Below are positions 25,260-32,813 of a stretch of DNA of 64,000 nt, in pieces. A program made the position numbers and the translations under genes. Positions within the stretch are counted from its first letter, which is position 1, and each line of letters begins with the position of its first letter. Under the pieces are notes generated by a model. The model was not told the DNA's origin and did not search any database. It saw nothing but the letters and a program-made list of their open reading frames with translations. The stretch is from CAZTHM01 sp041946825 (lineage in GTDB: Bacteria > Acidobacteriota > Terriglobia > UBA7540): NCBI GenBank assembly GCA_041946825.1, contig JBHGBD010000016.1, positions 1 to 64,000 on the forward strand. Direction: 5' to 3'.

Positions 25260-26231
25260 GTGGTAGACTTCCGGGCGTCGTCGGACGCTGGAGACTGGGG
25301 CTTGCCAATCTCAACAAAATTCAAGCGGATCGCCCTGCGCTGGGCCATCATTCTTGGCGTCCTGGTGATCGTATTCTTCGTCGGATTCGTCCCGTGGTTC
25401 CTGACCGACATCGTGACCCGCGGACGCTTTCATTATCCCGACCCCAATGACGGCAAGTCGCCCGTTTCCTATGGCCTGAATTTCCGCTGGGTCGACTTTC
25501 ACGCGACCGACGGCATCCCTCTGAAGGGCTGGTTCATTCCCGCCGCCGGGCCAGCCCGTGGAACAATCATCCTCTGCCATGGCCTCAACCGGACGCGCAT
25601 CGAGATGTTGCCCAAGGCGGGGTTCGCCCATGCGCTGGGCTACGACGCCCTCTTGTTCGATTTCCGCCATCACGGCTCGAGCGGAGGAAACATTACCACC
25701 CTGGGCTACCAGGAGCGCTTCGACGTGTTAGGCGCGGTGCGCTATGTGAGAGGAGAACTGAAGGCCCCAAAGCCCGTCGTCGCCTGGGGAGTCTCCATGG
25801 GCGCGGCGGCGGCGCTGATGGCCGCGGCCGATTCATCTGAAATCGATGCCGTGATTTCCGACAGCACCTTCCTGTCGTTGGAGGACACGGCCATCCACCA
25901 TCTGGGGTTGTTCCTGCATTTGCCGGCGTTCCCCGTTGTTTACGAAGTGGTCCACTGGGCGGCGTGGCGAGGCGGATTTCGTCCTTCCGACCTCGACCTG
26001 GAAAAAGCCGTGGACCGCATCGGACAAAGGCCGATCCTGTTTGTGGGAGTCGAAGGCGACCGGCGGATGCCCCCGCAGATTGCGCGCGCTCTCTTCGCCC
26101 GGTCTCAAAGCCCCGGCAAACAACTTCTCATTCTCCCTGGGACCCGGCACGGGGAGGGATTCAACCAGGCCAGAGAACCGTATGAGAAGGCGGTGGGCCG
26201 CTTCCTGGCGTCGATCCAGGAAGGGAAGTAG
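25260..26231 (+). CDS. Membrane-anchored alpha/beta hydrolase
   Basis: 323 residues. One N-terminal membrane helix (about 25-46) anchors an alpha/beta hydrolase domain with the nucleophile elbow WGVSMGAA (GxSxG), an oxyanion-type CHGLNRTR loop, an acidic residue in VGVEGDRRMPPQ and the catalytic histidine in PGTRHGEGF. It resembles the BAAT/acyl-CoA thioester hydrolase and YqkD-like group; substrate unknown. GTG at 25260 is the earliest start; a TTG 14 codons later is possible. Confidence 0.82.
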   Translation: MVDFRASSDAGDWGLPISTKFKRIALRWAIILGVLVIVFFVGFVPWFLTDIVTRGRFHYPDPNDGKSPVSYGLNFRWVDFHATDGIPLKGWFIPAAGPARGTIILCHGLNRTRIEMLPKAGFAHALGYDALLFDFRHHGSSGGNITTLGYQERFDVLGAVRYVRGELKAPKPVVAWGVSMGAAAALMAAADSSEIDAVISDSTFLSLEDTAIHHLGLFLHLPAFPVVYEVVHWAAWRGGFRPSDLDLEKAVDRIGQRPILFVGVEGDRRMPPQIARALFARSQSPGKQLLILPGTRHGEGFNQAREPYEKAVGRFLASIQEGK

Positions 26232-26360
26232 ACGCTCGCGCGGAATGGACGGTCGCGGGCAGCCCGGCCGGCTATCCCAATTCATGCGAGCCCGTCAAAC
26301 CGAAGCAGGATTGCTGTGCACCCGAGAACCTCAAATCCAAAATCCCGAAAAAGGAGAATC

Positions 26361-26975
26361 ATGATGAAGACTCGTCTGTCGCTCGCGCTGGGAATCTTCC
26401 TCTTGGGCGCCATGGGTTTTGCCCAGCAGACCAAGCCCACCATCGTCGCCGAAGGTGGCGGTGTGGATGATTATGGGTCCACACGTGTGCTCTATTGGAA
26501 CACCAAGGCGGATGGTCCGGCCGGGCAATTCGCCATCAACTTCGGCCGTCCCGGCTGGAAGAAAGACTACGAGGACGCCGCGAAATTCGATGGCATGACC
26601 AAGGGGAAAGTGTGGCGAATGGGCAGCAACTTCTGGACGACGCTGGACACTTCCGTGCCGCTCAAAATTGCGGGCAAGAGCGTTCCTGTCGGCGCTTACT
26701 ATCTTGGCCTGCATCGATCGGCAGACGGCGCCCTTTGGAGCCTGGCGTTCATCGATCCCGCCAAGGTCCGCAGCGCGCGCGCCGATGCCTTCGAGATTCA
26801 AAAGGCCAAAGTGGAATTCATGGCCCCGATGACTACGGCCAAGCCGGAGGGCGTGGCCGAGAAACTGACGATCACCCTTTCTCACGGCAAGGAGAATCCC
26901 CGGAAGGGAACGATAAAAGTGGCATGGGGCAATCTGGCGCTTACCGCGCCCTTCGAGGCCACCGTGGCCGAGTAA
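26361..26975 (+). CDS. DUF2911 family exported protein
   Basis: 205 residues with a signal peptide (about 1-20, ending GAMGFAQQ). The mature part contains KIAGKSVPVGAYYLGLHR and WSLAFIDPAKV, typical of DUF2911 proteins found widely in Bacteroidota and Acidobacteriota; function unknown. Two ATGs (26361, 26364) follow an AAGGAG Shine-Dalgarno; spacing favours the second, which changes the protein by one residue. Confidence 0.75.
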   Translation: MMKTRLSLALGIFLLGAMGFAQQTKPTIVAEGGGVDDYGSTRVLYWNTKADGPAGQFAINFGRPGWKKDYEDAAKFDGMTKGKVWRMGSNFWTTLDTSVPLKIAGKSVPVGAYYLGLHRSADGALWSLAFIDPAKVRSARADAFEIQKAKVEFMAPMTTAKPEGVAEKLTITLSHGKENPRKGTIKVAWGNLALTAPFEATVAE

Positions 26976-27150
26976 GAGGGCATGGTCCGACTGTCCACGG
27001 GAACCCCTCGAAATGGACGAAATTGGGTCGGGAATCTAGCTTTGTTTTGACCTTGCTTCTGGACGCCTATCCTTTGTTTTCAACAAGATAAGCGCCAGAG
27101 CTATGAAAAAAATACTCTACTTTCTGGTGTAGCCCGTTTTCGACGAGGTT

Positions 27151-27209
27151 CGGGCATTCTGTCCGGGAATCCAGCTACTACTGCTCCCTTGACTCGGACA
27201 GAATGCCCG
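27151..27209. repeat. 15-bp perfect inverted repeat
   Basis: CGGGCATTCTGTCCG at 27151-27165 and its exact reverse complement at 27195-27209, separated by 29 bases. No T tract follows on either strand, so it is not a standard terminator. It could be an operator, an RNA hairpin or the remains of a small element. Confidence 0.8.
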
Positions 27210-27263
27210 CCGGTGTGGCCGGCCAACCGCCGATGTGCTGGCGTAGGGTGGTCAATGCTCGCT

Positions 27264-27292
27264 TTCACATACGACCCGGTTTGCCGTAGGAT
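27264..27292 (+). promoter_or_regulatory. Candidate promoter for the M28 peptidase gene
   Basis: TTCACA (27264-27269), a 17-base spacer and TAGGAT (27287-27292). A start near 27300 excludes the upstream in-frame ATG at 27293 and supports the ATG at 27335. Confidence 0.4.
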
Positions 27293-27334
27293 ATGCAGCG
27301 GCGGACGACATTCACAAATCTTGGAGATGTGCTC

Positions 27335-29071
27335 ATGAGTCCCACGGAATCCTTGCTTGTCCATCGTTGCGGACGACTCACCATTCCTGCCCTATTCTTG
27401 GTCGCGATATTTGGTTCCTTCTTTGCTCTCCCCGGAGCTGAATCGCAGACGGCTCCCACGAAGGCCGCTTGGAGAGAGATCAACAAGGAACGCATGCTGG
27501 AAAACATTCGCGTACTTTCCTCGGATGAATTCGAGGGTCGGGCGCCGGGGACCCGGGGCGAAGAGTTGACCATCGGTTTTCTCGAATCCCAATTCAGGAA
27601 GCTGAGCCTTTTACCCGGCAACCCGGACGGCACATACATTCAGAAAGTTCCCATGGTCGGAATCACGTCTGATCCGAATATGCAATTGGTGCTCACGCCG
27701 GGCGGCGGTGGAAGCCCGATGGCCCTGAAGTTCGGCGACGATTTCGTAGCGGAGACCAAGCGCGTCGAGCCCACGGTGAGTATTGACGCCGACGTGGTAT
27801 TTGTCGGCTACGGCGTGGTGGCGCCTGAGTACCATTGGGACGACTACAAGGGCGTGGACGTGAAAGACAAGCTGGTCGTGATGCTCATTAACGATCCGCC
27901 CGTGCCGGACCCGCGCAATCCTTCCAAACTTGACGAGAAGGTGTTCAAGGGCCGGGCCATGACCTACTATGGCCGCTGGACCTATAAGTACGAAATCGCG
28001 GCCGAGAAGCGCGCGGCGGGCTGCCTGATCGTGCATGAGACGGGCCCCGCGGGCTATCCCTGGGCGGTCGTCAAGGGCGGCCACTCGGGGGAAGAATTCA
28101 GCCTGATGAGCGCGGACCGGGGCGCCTCGCACGCCAAGGTGGACGCCTGGATTACCCTGGAGAAGGCCCGCGCTTTATTCGCCGCGGCCGGCAAGGATTT
28201 CGACGCTTTGAAGAAGGCCGCGGCGCGGCGGGATTTCCACCCGGTCCCGCTTAATTTCCGCGCGTCGCTGACCATCAAGAACAAGATCCGCACCATCGAG
28301 TCCACCAACGCCGTCGCGAAGATCGAAGGCAGCGATCCGAAGCTGCGCGATCAATATGTGATTTACACCGCGCATTGGGACCACTTCGGAATCGGTGAGC
28401 CGGTCAACGGCGACAAGATTTACCACGGCGCCGCCGACAACGCTTCCGGAGTCTCGGGCGTGCTCGAAATCGCCGCGGCTTTCAAGAAAGCGCAGCCTCC
28501 GCCGCGGCGCTCGATTCTCTTCGTGTTTGTGACCGCCGAAGAGCAGGGGTTGCTGGGCTCGGAATACTACGCCACGCACCCGCTCTATCCGCTGGCGAAG
28601 ACCGCGGCCAACATCAACCTGGACAATCTCAATACCCTTGGTCGGACGAAGGACCTTGTGGTGATCGGCCTTGGAATGTCCACACTTGACGACCTTGTCC
28701 AAGCCGTGGCCAAGGAGCAAGGCCGAGTCGTCAAGCCGGACGCCGAGCCGGAAAAAGGTTTCTACTATCGCTCCGACCATTTTAATTTCGCCAAGCAGGG
28801 CGTGCCCGCGCTGGACACCGACTCGGGAATCGATTTCATCGGCAAACCCGAAGGCTGGGGCCTGAAGATGCGGGAGAAATGGACCACGGAGGACTACCAT
28901 AAGCCTTCCGATCAGATTAAACCTTACTGGGACCTTTCCGGGGCGGTGGAGGATCTGCAACTCTTGTACGAGGTCGGCGACCGCGTGGCGAACGCTTCGA
29001 CTTTGCCGGCCTGGAAGCCGGGCAGCGAATTCAAGGCGGCGCGGGAAAAGGCCGTGGGAAGTGGCAAGTGA
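27335..29071 (+). CDS. M28 family metallopeptidase, exported
   Basis: 578 residues: signal peptide (about 15-35), a PA-type insert in the first half (AEKRAAGCLIVHETGPAG) and the M28 zinc aminopeptidase domain. The metal ligands are recognisable in order: TAHWDHFG (His), GAADNASG (Asp), TAEEQGLLGSE (catalytic Glu and ligand Glu), NINLDNLNT (Asp) and EDYHKPSD (His). The ATG at 27335 has GGAG eight bases upstream. Probably degrades peptides in the periplasm or outside the cell. Confidence 0.9.
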   Translation: MSPTESLLVHRCGRLTIPALFLVAIFGSFFALPGAESQTAPTKAAWREINKERMLENIRVLSSDEFEGRAPGTRGEELTIGFLESQFRKLSLLPGNPDGTYIQKVPMVGITSDPNMQLVLTPGGGGSPMALKFGDDFVAETKRVEPTVSIDADVVFVGYGVVAPEYHWDDYKGVDVKDKLVVMLINDPPVPDPRNPSKLDEKVFKGRAMTYYGRWTYKYEIAAEKRAAGCLIVHETGPAGYPWAVVKGGHSGEEFSLMSADRGASHAKVDAWITLEKARALFAAAGKDFDALKKAAARRDFHPVPLNFRASLTIKNKIRTIESTNAVAKIEGSDPKLRDQYVIYTAHWDHFGIGEPVNGDKIYHGAADNASGVSGVLEIAAAFKKAQPPPRRSILFVFVTAEEQGLLGSEYYATHPLYPLAKTAANINLDNLNTLGRTKDLVVIGLGMSTLDDLVQAVAKEQGRVVKPDAEPEKGFYYRSDHFNFAKQGVPALDTDSGIDFIGKPEGWGLKMREKWTTEDYHKPSDQIKPYWDLSGAVEDLQLLYEVGDRVANASTLPAWKPGSEFKAAREKAVGSGK

Positions 29072-29077
29072 CAAGGG

Positions 29078-29147
29078 CAGAATTCAGAAGCCAGAAGCCA
29101 GAAGTCAGAAGCAAGAAGTCAGAAGCCAGAAGGAAGAAGGAAGAAGC
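29078..29147. repeat. Heptamer array (CAGAAGC type), left arm of a mirror pair
   Basis: Ten consecutive 7-mers such as CAGAATT, CAGAAGC, CAGAAGT, AAGAAGT, CAGAAGG, AAGAAGC. It starts six bases after the peptidase stop codon and faces a complementary array at 29231-29279. Confidence 0.92.
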
Positions 29148-29230
29148 AGGAATGCCCTTATACTTGAGCGACGCGCATTACCGTTGAGTCCGATTCCGGC
29201 GGGTGGAAACGCTCAGACACGACAAGTCGA

Positions 29231-29279
29231 TTCTGAATTCTTGATTCTGAATTCTGGCTCCTGACTCCTGAATCCTGAC
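29231..29279. repeat. Heptamer array (TTCTGNN/TCCTGNN), right arm of a mirror pair
   Basis: Seven 7-mers: TTCTGAA, TTCTTGA, TTCTGAA, TTCTGGC, TCCTGAC, TCCTGAA, TCCTGAC. It is complementary in type to 29078-29147 and ends 19 bases before the next start codon. Confidence 0.9.
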
Positions 29280-29298
29280 TCCTTCCGCGGAGGTCGCC

Positions 29299-30180
29299 AT
29301 GTCGCCTGAAGGAACGACCAGCCTCTTCAAGATGTCTCCTTACACAAAGCTTCTCCAGCGTGTGCTGCTCTTTCTGGCGGTTCTTGTTGTCGCCCGGTTC
29401 GTGCTGGAAGTGGCGGGCGTGCCCGAGTCGGCGACGCGCCTGCTCTCCAGTTCGGCCGGTCTTTTCCTGGGGGCGATTTATTTGGGCGCCGTTGGACCGC
29501 TGCGGGGAGGTATGCAGAAATTCCGCCAACTCCTGCTTCCTGCCTTGCTTCTTTCGGCGTGGACGGTCGGTTGGATTATTCTGGCCACGATCGTATCGGC
29601 GGTGTTTCGCCTGGAGCGCAGTCACTTCGCCTCGAAGGAGGATTTCGGCAACTGGGGACAGCTCGGCCGCCACCTCCTTGACCACTTCGTCGAAATCGGC
29701 GTTTTCTTCGTAATCGTCCTGATTATCCTGGCGATTATTCAAACCCTCTGGCGCTGGCCGGTGACGGTGGGCCCGGGAGCATTGCTGGGCGCGCTGGTGA
29801 TCATTCGCTATTGGGTCGAAGCCATGGGCGCGCCGCCCGCCAATGCCGCCGCGTGGAGTTCCACCGTCGGCGTATTTGTGAGCGCGATCTTTCTTGGCGC
29901 CCAGGGAGCGTCGCTCGGCCTGCGAACCGGACGGCAGCTTCTGGTCCCCTCGTTCGCGATTGCCTTTGCCTGGCGTCTATGGATTCTTCTCGCCACGATC
30001 CTCAGCGCCTTGGTCCCGTTCTACAAGACGCATTTCTTCGACCCCTCGCAGGGCGAGGTAGCGTACCGCCTGGTGCGGTTCATCGCGGGCGGGGTAGTCG
30101 TCGAAGGATTGATCGCCGGGCTGATTGTGTGGGGAATTGCCGTTTGGATTTCGCGCGCCACGCGGCCGGCGACGGCGTGA
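29299..30180 (+). CDS. Internally duplicated membrane protein of unknown function
   Basis: 293 residues, about seven or eight membrane helices. The two halves are related: around residues 35-112 and 174-251 both read R-x3-E-x2-G-x-P...SS..G.F..AI-(Y/F)-LGA-x-G, then RQLL-x-P, AW...WI-x-LATI-x-SA and a terminal HF. I recognise no family. No catalytic motif is seen; a transporter or structural membrane role is only a guess. ATG 29299 with a weak GGAGG eight bases upstream. The gene is convergent with bshA. Confidence 0.7.
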   Translation: MSPEGTTSLFKMSPYTKLLQRVLLFLAVLVVARFVLEVAGVPESATRLLSSSAGLFLGAIYLGAVGPLRGGMQKFRQLLLPALLLSAWTVGWIILATIVSAVFRLERSHFASKEDFGNWGQLGRHLLDHFVEIGVFFVIVLIILAIIQTLWRWPVTVGPGALLGALVIIRYWVEAMGAPPANAAAWSSTVGVFVSAIFLGAQGASLGLRTGRQLLVPSFAIAFAWRLWILLATILSALVPFYKTHFFDPSQGEVAYRLVRFIAGGVVVEGLIAGLIVWGIAVWISRATRPATA

Positions 30181-30223
30181 ACGCGCGCGGGGTCACTGCA
30201 TTCCAGCGTGCCGGAATCCCGAA

Positions 30224-31348
30224 TCAGTTCTTCTCGAGGACCCGCTCATACAGCTTCTCGTAAAGCGGGATGATTTTCGACGCGCAGAATTGTGAAAGCG
30301 CCCGGCGGCGCGCCGCTCCCGACATTTCCTTGTGACGGTCGGGGTCGGTAAGGATTTCGAGCGCCCGCGCGGCCATGGTTTGAACGTCGCGCGCTTCCGC
30401 CAGGAATCCTTCCACGCCGTCCGTGACGACTTCCGGCACGCCTCCGATGCGCGAGCAGACCGCCGGCACGCCGCACGCCATCCCTTCCAGCGCCGCCAGA
30501 CCGAAGGATTCGAGGTCGCTCGGCAGCAGCATCACGTCCGCAAGGCAGAGCAGGTCCTGAACCTGGTTCTGCTTCCCCATGAAAATGACGTCACGGGCGA
30601 GGCCCTTTTCGCGCACCATCCATTCGGCGGTCGTCCGGTCCGGGCCATCGCCAATCATCAGCAGCTTGGCGGGAATTCGTTTGCGAACGATTGCGAAGAT
30701 CTCGATCACGTCGGGAACGCGCTTGACGGGGCGGAAATTGGAGAGGTGGACCAGGACCTTTTCGCCGCCGGGAGCGATCTCCTTGCGGCGCGGATGCGCC
30801 TCAATGGGCTGGAAGACATCGCAGTTCACGAAATTGGGGATGACCTCGACGGGCCGCTGGACGTCGAACTCATTCACCGTGACCTGGCGAAGATAGTTGG
30901 AAATCGCAGTGACGGCATCGCTCTGCTCGATCGAGAACCGGGTGATGGGAAGATACGACCGGTCCATGCCCACCAGCGTGATATCGGTGCCGTGAAGCGT
31001 GGTGACAAACGGCAGCTTGCGGGGCGCGAGCATCGCGCGCGCCAGGTAGGCGCTGACGGAATGCGGGATCGCGTAGTGGACGTGCAGCAGGTCAAGGGAT
31101 TCGTTCAGCGCCACGTTGGCCATCTGTGTGGCCAGCGCCAGGGCGTAAGGTGGATGGTCGAAGAGGGGATAGTTCAGCATCTCCACTTCATGGAAGTGGA
31201 TGCGCTCGGAAGCCTCGGTCATGCGCACGGGCACGGCATAGCTGATGAAGTGTATCTCATGGCCGCGGCCCGCGAGCTCCAATCCCAGTTCCGTGGCAAC
31301 GACCCCGCTGCCGCCGTAAGTGGGATAACACGTGATGCCGATTTTCAT
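30224..31348 (-). CDS. bshA: N-acetyl-alpha-D-glucosaminyl L-malate synthase
   Basis: GT4 glycosyltransferase that joins GlcNAc from UDP-GlcNAc to L-malate, the first step of bacillithiol synthesis. 374 residues. The N-terminus MKIGITCYPTYGGSGVVATE, the HVHYAIPHSVSAYLAR segment and the GT-B donor site with LLLPSDLESFGLAALEGMACG are typical of BshA. bshB and bshC are not in the window. Bacillithiol is best known from Firmicutes, but bshA also occurs in Acidobacteriota and Bacteroidota. Confidence 0.9.
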   Translation of the reverse strand: MKIGITCYPTYGGSGVVATELGLELAGRGHEIHFISYAVPVRMTEASERIHFHEVEMLNYPLFDHPPYALALATQMANVALNESLDLLHVHYAIPHSVSAYLARAMLAPRKLPFVTTLHGTDITLVGMDRSYLPITRFSIEQSDAVTAISNYLRQVTVNEFDVQRPVEVIPNFVNCDVFQPIEAHPRRKEIAPGGEKVLVHLSNFRPVKRVPDVIEIFAIVRKRIPAKLLMIGDGPDRTTAEWMVREKGLARDVIFMGKQNQVQDLLCLADVMLLPSDLESFGLAALEGMACGVPAVCSRIGGVPEVVTDGVEGFLAEARDVQTMAARALEILTDPDRHKEMSGAARRRALSQFCASKIIPLYEKLYERVLEKN

Positions 31349-31384
31349 GCGCGTTGAGGATGGCGTGCTGTATTTTGCCGTGGA

Positions 31385-31966
31385 TTACGAGGGAGGAGGC
31401 GACTTCTTCTTCTCCTTTTCCGACTTGCCTTCTTTTCCTTTAGCTTCTTCGGCGCTCGCCAGAACGATGATCTCGGAGACCGTCCGGCGATCTTCTTTCT
31501 GATCGTAATAGACGATGATGTTGGTCCCGGGCGCGAGGTCCTGGATCTTTATTTTTTCGCCGTTGGCCTTGGAGACGGGGACGTTCTTCTTGATGGGGAA
31601 GAACTCCGTGGCGCTCCCTTCGACGGTGTTCACCCGGAGCAGATTGCGCTTCATGTCGAGGTTTTCGACTTTCCCATTGAAGGCCTGATGGCTCGTCCCG
31701 CCGCTGATCTTCCCCAGCACAGGGAGACGGCTCCCGCGTTCTTCCTGGGCGGGAACCGCCCGCGCGGCGCCGAAAAGGAATAATCCCAATGCCAGGACTT
31801 CAAGGGCGAACCGCAACCGGGTTCGTAAATTGGCGGGCCGTTGGGCAATCCGTCGGCGGGGGGTCGATAGACCGTCTTGCGGACCGTGAAGCGGATTGGA
31901 AATCCTGTTCACCTCGTGCGCACCATCGTGCAAGCTCATACTAGGAGGCCTATCACCGGGTGTCAA
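31385..31966 (-). CDS. Exported hypothetical protein with Lys/Glu-rich tail
   Basis: Up to 193 residues. A basic segment and a hydrophobic helix (LEVLALGLFLFGAARAVPAQ, around residues 52-71) look like a late signal peptide; then a small beta-type domain (FNGKVENLDMKRNLLRV, GTNIIVYYD, VSEIIVLAS) and a tail KGKEGKSEKEKKKSPPP. The beta part resembles single-domain OB/DUF5666-like proteins, but I cannot name the family. The start is uncertain: ATG 31966 or ATG 31939. Confidence 0.55.
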   Translation of the reverse strand: MTPGDRPPSMSLHDGAHEVNRISNPLHGPQDGLSTPRRRIAQRPANLRTRLRFALEVLALGLFLFGAARAVPAQEERGSRLPVLGKISGGTSHQAFNGKVENLDMKRNLLRVNTVEGSATEFFPIKKNVPVSKANGEKIKIQDLAPGTNIIVYYDQKEDRRTVSEIIVLASAEEAKGKEGKSEKEKKKSPPPS

Positions 31967-32050
31967 GCGCCTCCTGCTTCATCGTAGAAGGCCTGAAAAG
32001 CCTGCGGTATGAGATAGGTTACGCGGGATGGAAATGGCCGCCCGCGGCCC

Positions 32051-32383
32051 CTATTCGACGTCCGGGAAGCCGTTTCCGTTTCCACCTCCGCGCCCCTCGC
32101 CATCCTTGTACATGTACCGGACCGATGATTTCATAATCAGGAGGTTAGGCTCGTTGGCCCGGTGAACCTTGATGCAGCCCTTGTCGTACCACTCGATTAC
32201 GCCGCGGATGACTTCCCCCTCGTCGAGGACCACCACCATGGGAGTTCGTGATTGCATCTGCTTGAGGTAGTAGAAATTCTCGGCGTTCGTCTGGTCGGGG
32301 GGAGTGGGCTTTTTGCGTTGCATGCGGCCCCCCATCTGATCCTGGATTTCAGAAAGTGTTGGTCGAATGAGTTTGCGATTCAC
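32051..32383 (-). CDS. Hfq-like Sm-fold RNA-binding protein
   Basis: 110 residues: a 30-residue N-terminal extension, an Sm-like domain (about 33-93) and a Gly/Asn-rich tail. TPMVVVLDEGEVIRGVIEW then YDKGCIKVHRA aligns with Sm1 of Hfq, and NLLIMKSSVRYMYK with Sm2. The Sm2 YKHA motif of classical Hfq is replaced by MKSS, so the proximal-face histidine is missing. GTG at 32383 is the start; AAGGAG lies nine bases upstream, and a three-codon ATG reading frame overlaps it. Preceded by a long leader. Confidence 0.78.
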   Translation of the reverse strand: MNRKLIRPTLSEIQDQMGGRMQRKKPTPPDQTNAENFYYLKQMQSRTPMVVVLDEGEVIRGVIEWYDKGCIKVHRANEPNLLIMKSSVRYMYKDGEGRGGGNGNGFPDVE

Positions 32384-32400
32384 GATTTCATGCTCCTTGC

Positions 32401-32540
32401 GCCCTTTTCAGAGGGCCTGAGGTTTAAGCCCCAGCCGATGAAGTATCAGTCCCGAAGCGCCCCGCCGTGGGATGCAGTTCTCGGCACCACGGTCTTGATC
32501 CCTGTTGAAATAAGCCGGGCACAGATGTTGGCTGCTGCTG
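32401..32540 (-). ncRNA. Candidate 6S-like RNA or structured hfq leader
   Basis: About 140 bases on the minus strand between a promoter and the hfq-like start. Two hairpins are clear: CCGTGG/CCACGG with inner TGC/GCA (32465-32492) and GCCCT/AGGGC at 32401-32416, just before the Shine-Dalgarno. CAGCC and GGCTG, and GCCC and GGGC, allow an outer pairing around a bubble. Short blocks (TATTTCA, GTGGTGC, GCTTAAACCT) occur in the order of E. coli 6S RNA (TATTTCA, GTGGCGC, GCCTTAAAACT). This is suggestive only; a plain 5' leader is the alternative. Confidence 0.35.
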
Positions 32541-32546
32541 GCAAAA

Positions 32547-32575
32547 AGTCTAGCACACGCCTCCACCTCCCGCAA
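32547..32575 (-). promoter_or_regulatory. Promoter of the hfq leader / candidate RNA
   Basis: Minus strand: TTGCGG (32575-32570), 17-base spacer, TAGACT (32552-32547) preceded by TGC as an extended -10. It would give a leader of roughly 155 bases before the GTG of the hfq-like gene. Confidence 0.5.
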
Positions 32576-32813
32576 TGCCATTTGAAATCGCGCTTGCCAC
32601 GGGCGTGGTCCAAGGACGTCATCACCAAGAGCTTCGATTTCAACGTGCTTCAGCCTTGTTACCCTAGTTTTTTGGATGCAACTTCTGCCCGTCAGGGTAC
32701 CCAAGTTGAGAAGGGTTTCGACGGGCGTGGCCTACTGCGTCGCCTGAATGCGGCTGGCCGGTTTCTTCCTGCCAGGGCAAGCGGGGAAGTTGGCCTCGCG
32801 GCCTGTGGCGTCT

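Larger units (their letters stand above)
26976..27334. other. 359-base spacer with one strong inverted repeat
   Basis: No plausible coding frame. It holds a 15-bp perfect inverted repeat (27151-27165 and 27195-27209) and a candidate promoter for the downstream peptidase. Nothing else recognisable. Confidence 0.7.
32384..32813. other. 430-base spacer with the hfq-like leader
   Basis: The half nearest the hfq-like gene holds a candidate structured RNA and its promoter (32401-32575). The half nearest holB (32576-32813) shows no gene; a plus-strand open frame across the whole region has no recognisable domain and overlaps two real genes. Confidence 0.6.

Noticed and set aside
29078..29147. CRISPR array
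   Set aside because: The repeats have a 7-base period without spacers; no cas genes anywhere in the window.
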